Origin: Ditylenchus dipsaci
Lineage: Eukaryota; Nematoda; Chromadorea; Rhabditida; Anguinidae
Direction: 5' to 3'
Length of the DNA stretch: 64,000 bases
NCBI GenBank assembly: GCA_004194705.1
Contig: SADC01001338.1
Span: 248,001-312,000 of the forward strand
In this document: positions 1 to 11,106 of the stretch, piece after piece
How the letters are laid out: each line of letters starts with the position of its first letter
Position numbering within the stretch: the stretch's first letter is position 1
Translations under genes and position numbers: made by a program
Notes under the pieces: generated by a model
Databases searched by the model: none
What the model was told of the DNA's origin: nothing
What the model saw: only the letters and a program-made list of their open reading frames with translations

Positions 1-957
1 AATGTAGCCCTGCTTCTTGCGTCATTTTTAGTATATAGTTGTAAATGAGCATCTGAATTAAAGTTACAAAAAACCTCAGTGCCAAAATAATAAGGCGATG
101 CGTATAGGAAGTCCTCCCCTTTAAGTTTTTAGTTATTTTCAGTTTTACTTTTACCTAGTGGACTGAAAATGGTAAAAACAGACCATAAAATGTAAGAAAA
201 GTTACGACATTTCTGTGTGTAACACACCGTTCTGAAACAAATCGTGATGTAATTCAGGGCCATATACTAGGAGAGGACGCTTTTTTGCATTGATCCTCCT
301 GTTGATTTTGTGTGTTATTTTTGAGGATTTAGGCTTGGGCAAACATAAATTTACTATATGTTTGAGTCCTAACCATTGCGTACCCAGGGTGAGGCTAGCC
401 GCGCTATAGCCCCAACCGTTAATAAGGATTAACCCCTCTCGTCAAGATTTTTCAGTAATGATCAGCCCCTCCCGTAAGAAAATTTCTAGTCTTTTAGCCA
501 GTCCCGTCAGGAAAATTTTTGCAATCCTGTGGACACCCATGGTCTTAACATACGATCGCTAACCCTTGCCTAAGCCTAAAAAATTATAAAAATATCAACA
601 GGGGCGTGGAGAGGGAGCCACATGGCAAAAAAAGGGTTCTCTTCTTGTCGAAGGATCAATTTAACCATATACAGTATGGGTACAGTCATTGGCGTACTCA
701 GGGTGGGGCTAGCCGGGCAATAGCCCCCCCCTTGTCATAATTTTTTTAATCGATTTTAGTCTTTTTGCCCTTTTAGCCCTCCCGCTGTCTTTTGGTTACC
801 TTTTGATTTTATATATGTTTTATTGTATTTTTTTAAACTTAGTCGGAGGCTTAGATGCAGGGTAGGTACGTGCTCAAATTTTAACTCCTAGGCGTTAATT
901 TGAAAACTGTATAAAGTACTGTAAAACAGCACTAATGTGTTTCTTTGATTTACATAC
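1..957. other. Gene-less left edge, repeat fragments
   Basis: No exon is recognisable here. The first 60 bases resemble the outer arm of the large inverted-repeat element at 42640-44580 (shared 'GTAG-CCTGCTTC-TG-CATCATTTT' pattern near 44490), so the window opens inside a truncated copy. Positions 320-600 and 680-850 carry degenerate TTTAGGCTTAGG-type words and C-rich runs like those of the GGCGCTA palindromes. The downstream exons of the Ser/Arg-rich gene on the minus strand should lie here or further left, but none can be supported. Confidence 0.5.
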
Positions 958-2365
958 CTTTGTTAGCAGCCCCTCTGGGTGAGCGGTTGGACGAGCCATA
1001 AGAAGTAACACTTGAGCCAGAACTAATGCTTGAGGATTGGTTGCGAGGCCGGAGATATTGGCTAAGGGAGGAGCTTGGACGTTGAGATTGTTGTTGACCA
1101 CTATAATGTATTTATTTCAAACTTTGATCCAGTTGACTATTTCAAGATTTAACAACTAACAATAAACAATTTCCACGCTTGTTTGTGAATTTAAATAAAA
1201 AGCTTTGAAATTTATTTGCTACTTCTACATTTTATACACACACCCGAATTTTTTAAAAAGAGACCCAAAATCTCCTTTTAAGTTATTTTTTAGAGTTGAA
1301 ATGGCTGAGACACAGATTGTTTCAAGTTACGCTAGATACCGGAAAAGTATAGCTACAGTCAAAATTTTCGACTGTAGCAAGTAAGTTTTAACTCAAAATT
1401 CGTTAACTTCGTTCACACCTATGGTCCGACACTTTTTTAGCTCTATTTTTGTTGTCTTCTGCCCAATGTGATTTGCCAGTCTAGTCTGAAATATCGCAAG
1501 GATTCTCATTTTGCCGCATGTTTTCCGAAATCCTTTCATGTTGCCGTAAAGACCCCTGCTCTCGGTTATCCGACACCTGATTTTTAAAAAGGGGTGTTGG
1601 TTAACCAAAAGCCGCGGGTCTTTACGGCAACATGAAAAAATTTTGGAAAAACGATCGGCAAAATCAGAATTTTTGCGATATTTTAGACTAGACTGACGAA
1701 TCATATTTGGCAAATAACTTCAAAAATAGAGCTAAAAAGTGTCGGAGCCTAGATGGAACGAACTTGAGGGGGTGTCGGATAAACGAGTTTTGACTGTTTA
1801 CTCTTATTTGAAAAATTATAAATTGCTCTGAAAAATACTGAATATAGATTGTCTTAAAATTTTCCGAAAAGTTTTGTATTGGTTAATTTGCTTAAATCTT
1901 AGTTGACCATCAATTTGCTGAGCAAATTTACGGTTTAGCTGGTCCAAATTATCGATTTATCAAACAAGATAAAAACATTTCTTTTGAAAAATAGACAGGA
2001 GCAAAAAGTGACCTTGAAACTGTAGCTGTAGCCAACTGCGGTTTTCTGTTGGTAATGGTTCGGCTCCGAGATCGGCTTCTTGACTCACTCTGCTGTTGCT
2101 TTGGAGCTGCTGGTGCTGTGTTGGCTTTTCTGCCTCGAGAAGTGGAACGGGATCGTGGAGCAGGGGTGGGAGTTTTGCTGACCACTTTTTTGTTGTTCAG
2201 TACTTTGGCCTGCTTTTTGGGTGTAGCTTTTCGAGAGGGGGACTTGGAGGGACTGCGTTTTATTGGAGTCTTCTTGGGAGACTTGCCAGACGTGCTTTTG
2301 GAACGTGGCCTGCCCTTAGATTTGGAGCGAGGTTTGGAGGGACTGCTGTCTTTGCGGGTGTTGCC
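958..2365 (-). CDS. Ser/Arg/Lys/Pro-rich basic protein, two internal exons (partial)
   Basis: Two minus-strand exons splice in phase: 2365-2013 (353 nt, acceptor TTTACAG, donor AAG|GTCACT) and 1100-958 (143 nt, acceptor TATAG, donor AAAG|GTATGT). The first encodes a very basic low-complexity stretch with repeated SPSK, SKSKG, SRSRS and KKTP words; the second continues with QSQRPSSS, LRPRNQSSS and NRSPRG. Such composition suits a nuclear protein with many proline-directed or SR-kinase sites, for example a chromatin or nuclear-envelope protein such as the N-terminal region of lamin B receptor, but composition alone cannot prove that. Start and end exons were not found. A hAT-like element lies just upstream at 2603-4089. 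Confidence 0.55.
1341..1795. repeat. Palindromic MITE in the intron of the Ser/Arg-rich gene
   Basis: Inverted arms are visible: 1475-1570 (GTCTAGTCTGAAATATCGCA, then GTTGCCGTAAAGACC) pairs with 1615-1700 in reverse. The outer edges contain TACAGTCAAAATTTTCG and GTTTTGACTGT, the CAGTC signature of the pogo-like palindromes here. Related internal sequence occurs at 6425-6822. It fills most of the intron between the two exons and explains the 106-residue open frame here, which is not a gene. Confidence 0.6.
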
Positions 2366-2602
2366 CTGTAAATGAGTTTATTTTGGTTGCTCGATTTCTT
2401 GAAATTCAAAGTCATGAACTTTAACACCAACTGAAAATATGAATCCGAACTTCGGTCGAGTATAATCTCCGTATAGTATTTGGCATGTGTGGTCTTACTT
2501 TTTTCATAATTTTAGTTGAGTACTGTGTGGGCAATAAGTAATCAAATAAGTCTTGCCGAAAAAAAATTTCACAAAAGCAAAATTTTCGGTCGTAGTTATA
2601 AC

Positions 2603-4089
2603 TAGAGATGGGCATTTGCGTTTGCCCAATACCAATACCAATATTTTTTGGCCCTCTCTAGACCCAATACCAATACCAATATTTAAAAGATGTAGACCCC
2701 AATATATTGCCCAATACCAATATTTTTTCAAAAGTCTATTTCTTCACCGAAACATTAAATAAAGTTCCTAATTTAGTCTAATCTCGATTTAGTAACATGC
2801 TGGAACTGAATTTTGGCCTAAAAAAACGAAAATTGATTTATTTCGGTTTTATTAGGTTATTAGTTGAAATGTGCTCGGAAATCGAATAATCGAGCAATTT
2901 TTAAACTCAAGTTTTTACGAATTAAATTTCGGACGATCTGAATTTCGGACTAATTAACATTGGGGGATCGGATTTTGGACGAAAAATTAATGTCATTGCA
3001 CCAGCTGTCGAATGTGGGAGAAATCATTTGAAATAAATCTTGTTATGGTGTTGCACAATTGTGGAAAAGAAAACTCTATTTTGTCGAAAAAATCACTTCT
3101 GGGTCACTTTCTGGTCAGAACTTCTGACATTAGTTTTTTATAATCACCAAAAAATTTTGAGTATAGGAAAGTATTTTCGTTAAAGGGGCGTGTACTTAGG
3201 TCCGGAATATTCGAAAATTTGTCTTGAGCGGAAATCCGGTAAAAACATATTTTTCATGAATTTATCTCTCTACGAGAGTACTGCTCCAGCGTTGACCCTT
3301 CCAGGCAGAGCTCCGTGCTCCTCTTTCTCTCAATCTTGGTAGAATATGCTTTAGTAAAAACTGGCCTAGAGTTGAGAATGCAATTCTCAAATCATCAACG
3401 TCCATCTTTATCTATCTGGATTATGTTCTTGATTCGAGCGTGGTTTCCACACTGGATATCATATAATGCGTGGTTCGCAGGCAAAGACTTCTTCGCAGCG
3501 ACAAGATCTGACTGTTTACTAGTCTAGCTGCAAGACTAACACCATCACTCACATAAAAAAATGTCGCTTGTGGTTGTAAGAAGTTCCGAAATTAAAAAAA
3601 TGAGTTTCCTCTGAAGCTATGCGGCAGTTGTTTTATTTGCCTTGCCAATTTTTAAAATAATTGATGTAGTGATCCAGAAAATTGTGAGACTGTTGATATT
3701 TGCTTATAAAGATGGTGTTAAGAGGAAAAAGAAATTTGTTTGCATTTTGTTTTTCCGCTCGAGATAAGTTTTTTGAAATATTCCGAACCTAAAGTACACA
3801 CCCCCTTCAAGTTTTTCTTGAAAAAAGACAATTTAACTGAATCAATGAAATAATAATAAATAAAATTTGTTTAATGTCATCCATTAGGCCAAAAATTGAG
3901 AAAATATGAGTGAAATTTGAAATTTCCATTAAAAAAATTTCATTATTTAGCACCCAATATCTTTGTCGAACCCAATACAATACCAATATTTTCGAAAGTC
4001 ACCAACCAATATCCCAATACCAATATTAACGCCTTTATTTGACCCAATACCCCAATCCAATACCAATATATTGTTTGTTCCCATCTCTA
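2603..4089. mobile_element. hAT-like element, TIR TAGAGATGGG, 8-bp TSD GTTATAAC
   Basis: The left end reads TAGAGATGGG (2603-2612) and the right end CCCATCTCTA (4080-4089). Both are flanked by the same 8-mer GTTATAAC (2595-2602 and 4090-4097), the duplication length of hAT transposons. Subterminal DNA is filled with the word CCAATACCAATATT at both ends. A second inverted pair (about 3184-3260 with 3740-3808, containing GTGTACTTAGGTCCGGAATATTCG) is nested inside. No transposase is recognisable, so this is a non-autonomous copy with a further insertion. Confidence 0.8.
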
Positions 4090-4099
4090 GTTATAACTA

Positions 4100-5220
4100 T
4101 TTTAAGATGAATATTCGGAAAATCCGGACCACAGTTAATTTAAATCGTTTTTGTCTCGAGATGAATTAAAAATTGGACTCAAGCTTGAATCATAAGAGCA
4201 GTTTTTAAGCAAATCGAGTACACTGGTCACAAATTGTGACTCACAATTTTGCTGTCAGAATTCAGATATTGACTACCCAAAAAATAGCTGATGATTAACT
4301 CTACCAAAAAGTGTTTAGTTATTTATTGACCGTCTGAAAAATTAGCCCAATGTCATTTACTATCGATTCATTGGTTTTTTTATTTAAAAAACTGTTGTCA
4401 TTTACATAAACAATCCTCAAAATTGGGGACCTTGCAATTTCGGGACTAGACTGACCAAAAACAACTGGCAAAATATTTATATTAAATATTAAAGTAAAAA
4501 AACTGTCGATCCCTTTGGAGGAACGAAATCAAAGGGTGACAATCGTAGCAGCAATCGACATTTATAAAGCCTTCCCTCAAAAGCGAAAATAACCACCAAC
4601 CATAGTTCAAAAAGTTGAGAATGGAGCAGCCAAACGAATTGGGGCAAATTTCTTCTTTCCAGTATAATAATGTACTTAGGTGACTAAAAAGAAAAGTAAA
4701 GCACTTAAATCAAATGCTAATACACGCACAAATCGTAAAAAAAGTCTCTCTGCTCGCAAATGTCAATCAAAAACAAATAAGCGCAATTTTTTATGATTCA
4801 CTTAAATTAAAGGTACAAATCACATAGCCCAAAGGCGAAATCGACAACCACTTTATCAAATATGTACAGTTCAGATGCAAATTAACAGGTCTGCAGCAAA
4901 GGACGCAATCAATAATGGCAGAAGGGCAGCAACTAAAAGCAACCAAAAAGCGACGCCAAACAAAAGGGGCACTCTAAGATGAGGTCTCTGCTGCCAAAGA
5001 GGGGGAGGGAATAGTCAGATCACTTGTCTGCACTATCCCTGGTCTAGATTTTTTTTTGGCAGTTTTCCCTTTCCAGCACAGGTGATTGTGATCAGCACAG
5101 TTAATGTTATTGACTATGTGTTGTACAGTTAGTCTAGTTGGTATTCTGACTTTTAAATTACTCAAGGTTTTAACAATTTTTTTAACTTATTTTAAAATCA
5201 GAATACTAGTCGAGCAAGTC
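4100..5220. other. No gene seen
   Basis: AT-rich sequence with no conserved open frame, splice-supported exon or clear inverted repeat. Short open frames have no recognisable family motif. It may be intron of the Ser/Arg-rich gene or intergenic. Confidence 0.4.
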
Positions 5221-5221
5221 A

Positions 5222-5382
5222 CAGTCCACTCTCTATATGACACTATCCACTCAAGTTTGCTTCGTTTACAGTCCGATGTTCCGAAGCACAGTTGGCAAAC
5301 AATTTTAAAAATTGGGTAAAAAAGTGTCGGGTCGTAGGCGGGAACGAACTTGGGAAGATGGCGTTATACCGAGAATGGACTG
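5222..5382. repeat. pogo/Tigger-like palindromic MITE
   Basis: Left end CAGTCCACTCTCTATATGAC and right end GTTATACCGAGAATGGACTG are imperfect inverted repeats. The interior holds the CAAGTTCG and GGAACGAACTTG words shared with the palindromes at 6425 and 51096. The right flank is TA; the left flank reads CA. Confidence 0.6.
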
Positions 5383-6424
5383 TACATGCTTGAGCATACA
5401 GTATTTTTGGAGCCGGGCGAGTAAATCCAGAGTATCTCAGTTTCTCGGTCTCCAGCATAACCTCTTTTTCAGTTAGATTTTAAATTTCATTATGAGAGTT
5501 GAAGTCAAATGAGTGGTATCAAAATAAGTTGGAATTAATGTTTGGGATCGAGTGAATAAATTCTAAGAATTAGATTTCTCATTCTCGATTTGAACTATTT
5601 TTTTTCGGTTTCTTAGTAGGCTCGGACCCCTAACACTAATATACAGTCATTTTGGTTGACTGTACAATTTCACACTCAACAACTTGCCGAGAAATAGCTA
5701 ACTGTAACTAAACCTAGCCACAGCCCAGCCAGGGCTGATGACCCCTGCTTACCACCCAAAAGACTATAAAAGAAACAAGAACACAAACAACATTAGCAGC
5801 AGCAGCATCACACTTTAGAACAGACCAGCAGCACAACTAGGAAACATAAGTTAAAGCGAGTGGTTGGTCTATCCTCATTGGTCACTGTCTATCTAGATGG
5901 AACACACTCAATGGCCCCCTTGGTTGGCTACACACTACTCAGTACCCTCACAGGGTCACCCTTGCCCAGGTCTCCCATTTCCCGGTCGAGAGCAGTCACT
6001 AATCAATGGTTGGGGTGAGCGGCAGAAGAGTGGGGGCAAGCCAAGCCCTGTTGTTTGAATGGACCCCTGCCACCTCGTCCCGCCAAAATGTGCATAATGC
6101 ACACCCCTGCATTGGTCACTTGGCTGATGGTTGGATGCTTGCCAATTGAAGAATAGGGAAACAAAAGCCAAGCCACTGCATTTACTCCTCCTCCCCTTTC
6201 CCCTCCAAGGGCACGCTCTTTTGTGCTGACTGTGCAGAAAAGAAAATTTTTGGTGGGCAAGGGGGATGTTACAACCTGGAAATGGATGAGATTTGAGCGA
6301 TTATACTTTAATAAATGGAAGAAGACAAAAAAGTTTTTTTTGCAAAAAGTACAATATTTCACAAAAATAATCAAATTAATCATTTCTCGCCAAGAGAAAA
6401 GCATCAAATTACTGTATTGTTATA
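5383..6424. other. No gene seen; locally GC-richer stretch
   Basis: Between 5700 and 6240 base composition is more balanced than in the neighbourhood, with CAGCAGCAGCATCA-type runs and CCCTCC tracts. No exon with conserved motif and splice signals could be assembled. It may be a promoter or untranslated region of an unrecognised gene, or part of the long intron of the minus-strand gene to the left. A tiny perfect palindrome around 5642-5664 (TACAGTCATTTTGG then GTTGACTGTA) is probably a pogo-MITE remnant. Confidence 0.35.
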
Positions 6425-6822
6425 CAGTCGAATTCCTGAATAACGTACACTCCTCAAGTTCGTTCCCACCTAGGGACCAACACTTTTTTAGCTCAATTTC
6501 GAAGTCTTTGCCGAAGTTGATCCGTCAGTCTGGTTCGAAATATCGTAAGGATCACGATTTTGCGGGTCATTTATGAGAAACACAATAGTTTGGCCATTTA
6601 GACCCGCAACATCCTCAATAACGTACACCTTTTCAGAAGTTAGGTGTACGTTATTGAGAATGTTGCGGGTTTAAATGGCCAAACTATTGTGTTTCTCATA
6701 AATGTCCCGCAAAATCGTGATCCGTACGATATTTCGAACCAGACTGACGAATCAGTTTCGGCAAAGACTTCAAAATCGTGGGAACGAACTTTTCGGGTGT
6801 ACGTTATTCAGGAATTCGACTG
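6425..6822. repeat. pogo/Tigger-like palindromic MITE, 398 bp
   Basis: Terminal inverted repeats CAGTCGAATTCCTGAATAAC and GTTATTCAGGAATTCGACTG are flanked by TA on both sides. The arms are long (about 190 bp each, centre near 6625), so the unit is nearly a full foldback. The CAGTCGA terminus and TA duplication are those of pogo/Tigger elements of the Tc1-mariner superfamily. No coding capacity. Confidence 0.85.
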
Positions 6823-6906
6823 TAGTTGTCAGAAACATAGTTGGATCGCCGCCGTCATCGCTGCCACTGTTACCGCGCCACCGCCAGGCATCGGCGGTGA
6901 AAAATA

Positions 6907-7366
6907 GGCGTGCCTATAAAAGATAAATTAGAGAAATGCTCAATGAACTATTTGATAAAAAAGACATTTGCTCAAATAAGGTTTGCTCAAATAACCGATG
7001 TAATTCAGTGATTTACTACTGAATTAAATCGGTTACCGTATTTGCTGTAATAATCGGCCATGGCCGTTTATTTTTCAACCCCTAAAAAATCGAAAAAAAA
7101 ATATTTCGATTTTGAGATTTTTGGGTGCTCAACCACAATCTGAAAAGTGGAACCAGGAGGGCTCATGGTAACTAAGAAAATGCATAAAACAGATTTGAAA
7201 AATATTGACTCTGGACTGAGATATAGGTCTCTGGAGGTGGCCGTTTATTAAAGAGGCGATTATTAGAGCAAATACGGTATTTGAGCAAACCCTTATTTGA
7301 GCAAATGTCTTTTTTTATCAAATAGTTCATTGAGCATTTCTCTAATTTATCTTTTATAGGCACGCC
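6907..7366. repeat. TIR element with 8-bp TSD GAAAAATA, containing a nested MITE
   Basis: Ends GGCGTGCCTATAAAAGATAA and its reverse complement near 7366 extend inward for about 75 bp, through TTTGATAAAAAAGACATTTG. The flanks are the direct repeat GAAAAATA (6899-6906 and 7367-7374). An 8-bp duplication is compatible with hAT or a short MULE duplication. A CCGTATTT-end palindrome is nested inside (7036-7277). Confidence 0.75.
7036..7277. repeat. CCGTATTT-family palindromic MITE, copy 1
   Basis: Ends CCGTATTTGCTGTAATAATC and its reverse complement at 7277 are flanked by TA. The same unit, in opposite order and with matching interior (GGCCGTTTATTTTTCAACCC), is at 32627-32868. Shorter relatives are at 33650-33894 and 35854-35995. 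Confidence 0.8.
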
Positions 7367-7985
7367 GAAAAATAAGGCCGCCGGCGGTGCTGGCAGCGAA
7401 ATTGAGGACGGCGTTGGCAGCAGCGGCGCACACGTTTATCAATGTCTTGATTTTAGCATAAAATTCAGCAGGACTAATCATTTATGCCCTCTCCTTTTTA
7501 AATAAACCCCTAAAAACTAGTTTTTATAAGCTTTTGACCAATCTGGCACGAGATTTTACATTCTAACTAAAGTTGTTCGAATAGCTGGTGTATGCGCAGC
7601 CGGCGACGGTACCAGGCGGCGGCGGTGGCAAAATTTAGCGAGATTTTTTACCGGCGGCTGTGGTTTTTTGGAGGTGCCCAACTATGGTCAGAGATGAGAA
7701 TTCGAACGGGCCGTCATTTTGGTAGCCCACAATATATCGACCTTTTTCACAGCATATCAACTAAACTTCAACCAGAGCTTGTAAAGTTGGCTCGGAATAG
7801 GTATTTGGACCGGAAACGGAATTGGATTTTCGTGAAAACAGGAACCGAAATTAGATATTTTTTCACCACTGGAAGCGGGATCCAAGAAAGGCCGAAATCC
7901 CGGCCAACTCTAAATAGCTCGGCTTGAAAAGAGAATCTTTTCTAATTAATTTATAATCATTCTTAATCTAAAGAATTTAAAACTC
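7367..7985. other. No gene seen; GC-rich triplet patches
   Basis: 7370-7430 and 7590-7680 hold GGCGGC and GCCGGCGG words, and 6840-6900 holds similar text on the other side of the inserted TIR element, suggesting one older GC-rich repeat (possibly a palindrome) interrupted by the insertion. The 111-residue open frame at 7592-7927 has no recognisable domain. The exons downstream of the partial AP-2 copy would be expected here on the minus strand but are absent. Confidence 0.4.
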
Positions 7986-8552
7986 ACCTGATTCTGCGTT
8001 GCACCTCTCCCATAGTCACCCTATACTTTTTGTTATTGGAAAGTAGGGTCAAACGGCCAGGAACAGTGCAGAATGGTTCATAATTGGTCAGCTGGTTGTG
8101 TATAGGTGCACCGCCTGGATGGCCATACATACTGCTCCAAACAATGATGGCATACCAGCAGACTCACCACTGCTGCTACTGCTCTAAAACCTACAAGATA
8201 GCCGAATACATTACAGTAGAACCTCGTTATAAGATACACCCAATATAAGATACACCTCGTTATAAGATACACCTGGTCCGGTCCCAAGTTAAATAACTCC
8301 GTCAAATTACCCCCCCTATATAAGATACACCTCGTTATAAGATACAGCTGGGTCGGTCCCTGGGTGTATCTTATAACGAGGTTCGACTGTAGTTCAAGTA
8401 TGAGTCTCACATGAAATCCACTGGGGATGAGCCCAAGGAGTTGCTAGAGGCAAATTGGATGGATAGATAGGAGTGGTAGGGTAGCCTTGGTGATTTTCCT
8501 GCTTGATCTGAACGAAATCCTGGTGTTGATTGGCCATGGCATAGGCTGTAGT
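7986..8552 (-). pseudogene. Partial inverted copy of AP-2 exons
   Basis: Read on the minus strand, this segment matches 34066-34467 of the AP-2 gene: the end of the exon with QHQDF and EN-HQGY-TPTYPPN, the intron, and the next exon with MYGHPGG and [16 protein letters not shown] through GEVQRRI, ending at an intact donor CAG|GTGAGT. Similarity stops abruptly at the right edge, and no further AP-2 exon is found to the left. The first exon has two single-base losses relative to the main gene, but the second keeps the five-A run that the main gene lacks. A pogo-like palindrome interrupts the copied intron. It may be a pseudogenic duplication, part of a second AP-2 gene, or an assembly join of another locus. 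Confidence 0.75.
8214..8389. repeat. pogo/Tigger-like palindromic MITE inside the AP-2 copy
   Basis: Ends CAGTAGAACCTCGTTATAAG and CTTATAACGAGGTTCGACTG are flanked by TA. The interior repeats TATAAGATACACC. The corresponding place in the main AP-2 intron (near 34240) has no insertion, so that paralogue preserves the empty site and this insertion is younger than the duplication. Confidence 0.85.
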
Positions 8553-8869
8553 GAAGTACAGGATGAATCAAAAAAACTCTACAATTTTTGAAAAATCGGT
8601 GTAGCCTCGGTAAAAAATCAACTCGCAAAGGTTTTTATTTTGTTCATTGTTTTCCAGTATATTACCCACATGATATTTTGACCATTCATAATCTCAATAT
8701 CTCGGATAGGTACCTACTATGAGGCGGACGACCACAAGTATGAGGGAATTTTTCTGAATGCGCAACAAACAATTGTATCTTGTTTAAAACGATGTCCTGC
8801 GAATATTAGTGAAGATTAAAATTTGGTTTTCTTTCGTCAAATTTTCAGGTTGTACTCATGTTATCCACC

Positions 8870-9312
8870 TGAAGATAGATGGGCGCTATAACCATCGAGG
8901 GGCAACATTTGCGATCGAGGGGGCAACATTTTTGTCTTGGTCTCTCCTGTTCTTTTTTTTTTAAAGGAATGCTTTGGTCCCTCCTATTGTTATGAAAGTG
9001 ATCATGGTTAAGGTGATCATGTTAACCATAATCTTCATGATCACCATAATCACAGTGTTACGATAACCATAATGAACAGGGGGACCAAGGCATTTTTTAA
9101 GAAAAAACAACAGAGGGACCAAGGCAAAAATGTTGCCCCCTCGATCGTGATACAGTCGAGTCTCGATTTAACGATCACCTGGGGACCGACCCAGGTGATC
9201 GTTAAATCGAGAGTGATCGTCAAATCGGGGGGTAATTTGACAGATTTTATTATTGAAGGGACCGATCCAGGTGATCGTTAAATCGGGTGATTGTTAAATC
9301 GAGACTCGACTG
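8870..9312. repeat. Foldback repeat with a nested pogo-like palindrome (9153-9312)
   Basis: The words TCGAGGGGGCAACATTTTTG (8916-8937) and CAAAAATGTTGCCCCCTCGA (9125-9143) form outer arms, with GACCAAGGCA words inside and GTGATCATGGTTA repeats in the middle. Next to the right arm, 9153-9312 is a pogo-like unit with ends CAGTCGAGTCTCGATTTAAC and its inverse, TA-flanked, interior GATCACCTGGG. The same pogo-like unit recurs at 62723-62886. Confidence 0.75.
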
Positions 9313-10149
9313 TAGTGCCAACTTTCTGGATCCAGATAGATGGGCCACCTCAATACCTCGGGTGTCGATAAATATTTTGCTCTTTACAAACCGTTCGAAG
9401 CATCAATTTTCTATAAAAATAGCATGACTTGTAGGCTCATTCAGAAAAATTTTCTAAAATTTGAGGTCGATCACCTCGGATGTTGTGACAAAGTCGGAGC
9501 CTTCCGAGAATCTCGGACACCAGCGCTAGCTGTGAAAAACCCGAGAGCGCCGGGCTCGTGACCTGGCGCTCGGTGCAAGTATGCTACCGCATAGTTGTTT
9601 TTAAATTATTATTTATGCATTTGTCCCAATTCCTACAACCGAAGTATTTTTTAGATTCAACTTGTATGGGCTTGTTAAAGCTACTTGTTAGGCTCTTGTC
9701 GTTTACAGAATAGTTGCAATCTGAAGTATCAATCTCAATCAGTTATAATTTTCTGATAAGATATGGTCGTGGTCAGACAAGTCACAGAAACAAGAATTTC
9801 TTAAGTTAATTATCAACTTTTGGATAAAAAACCCAATATTTAAAAACTTTCCGATTTCACCGTAAATAGCAGCAAATCACAATTCACCGTAAATTGAGAC
9901 TTGACCAGCAATTTTGTGTTGTCCTGTTCTAATTCTGATTCGGTCTATAGTCGTGAATATTTTGGACACTGCAAATTTTCAGTTTTCAATGTCAACCACC
10001 ACTTTGAACATCCCGTCTGAATTGCTATTCCAAATATTCTCCTTTTTGAATCGATCTAAATTGGAATGACCTACAATTCATTTGCAAACACTTCAGCCAA
10101 TTTACAGCCAGGCACTTCCCCACTTTTCCATTTCACTGCCTGGATCAAT
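9313..10149. other. No gene seen
   Basis: AT-rich with no supported exon. 10060-10150 may hold the 5' part of the exon described next, but frame and start are uncertain there. Confidence 0.4.
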
Positions 10150-10712
10150 TGTATACTTTCGAACCAAGTGAAAACCAAGAGCTACAATTTTCAAAGTGTT
10201 ACAAATTTGGCGACCTCAAATCCTATTGGGCTGACTGCTCATTGGAACAGATACAGCACTACAGCAAGTCTGGCAAGTGGATGGTTAAATATTTGTGCGT
10301 GTGCCTACCCAGACAGAAATGGCCAGGTATTGGTGAATGGACGCAGGCGCTGGAGTCTATTAGCCTCTTTGGCTAAATAGCATATGTAGATTACAAGTAC
10401 AAGGAAACGGCAGAGAATCTTTAGCTGTCATGCAAGAATTGCTCAACTGTTCGACCATCTTTGCTTGCGGCCACGTAACCATGCGTTTCTTGCTGATCAA
10501 AACTATGCGCCGATATCCTTCCACCTATATCCGGTGCTATACAGGTGTAGTCTAATAAAATTAATTGGATTTAAAATTACGTGAGAGAGGCAGACTTGCT
10601 AGCTTTTTTGGAAAATGCGCCGAAAGAAAGGCAGAAGAAATTGAAAGTCCAGCTAAGATGCTTGACTGCACGGGATAAGGTGGTGGAACTGCTCATTAGA
10701 GCTAAAAAGGTG
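10150..10712 (+). CDS. Unidentified gene, about three internal exons (partial)
   Basis: Three plus-strand blocks look protein-coding. The first (about 10150-10330) contains YTFEPSENQE, FSKCYKFGDLKSYWADC and KWMVKYLCVCLPRQKWP, with a donor candidate CAG|GTATTG. The second (about 10391-10550, after TATGTAG) reads ETAENL, then, in shifting frames, AVMQELLNC and LRPRNHAFLADQNYAP with FHLYPVLY, ending at CAG|GTGTAG. The third (to 10712) reads READLLAFLENAPKERQKK and ARDKVVELLIRAKK, ending AAG|GTGAGC. The frame changes inside block two fit the single-base losses seen elsewhere. I do not recognise the family; the last block looks helical. No start or stop was found. Confidence 0.5.
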
Positions 10713-10799
10713 AGCCATTAACCAACTATATTGAGTGATTTAAAAAAAATTAAAACAGTTCTAAGAACTGTAAGACAGTTTTAAAAACTGTAGTCCAGT

Positions 10800-11106
10800 T
10801 ATAGCTGGAAAATTCGGCCTCCACGGCGCAGTGCGGAAGCGTTTGTGCTTTATGACCCAAAATCGTGAGCGGTTCGATCCCACCTAATGGCACACTATTT
10901 ATCTTGTGTTGTTCGACCAATATGTAAGTGTAATTTGGGTCGCTGAATCCGAATCTGGTGTCAAAAAAGTTGAATTACACCTTACGCTTTTCAAAAAAAA
11001 AAAACAATAAAAAAATTTTTAGTGTGCCACCCTTTGGGAGTGAACTTGCGTACGATTGTGTGCTATAAAACACAAGCGCTTATCCACTGCGTCACCGAGG
11101 CCACTT
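10800..11106. repeat. Inverted pair of tRNA-derived SINEs
   Basis: The plus-strand unit starts near 10812 (CGGCCTCCACGGCGCAGTGC, a tRNA A-box) with a B-box GGTTCGATCCC near 10870, and continues into GACCAATATGTAAGTGTAATTT. After an A-rich run, 11020-11106 carries a reversed tRNA-like head (GCTTATCCACTGCGTCACCG). Further copies lie near 23840, 39405 and 41817. Confidence 0.75.

Noticed and set aside
2049..2375. 108-residue open frame on the plus strand
   Set aside because: It is the antisense shadow of the splice-supported Ser/Arg-rich exon on the minus strand.
6223..6576. 117-residue open frame
   Set aside because: It runs into the pogo-like palindrome at 6425 and shows no conserved composition.
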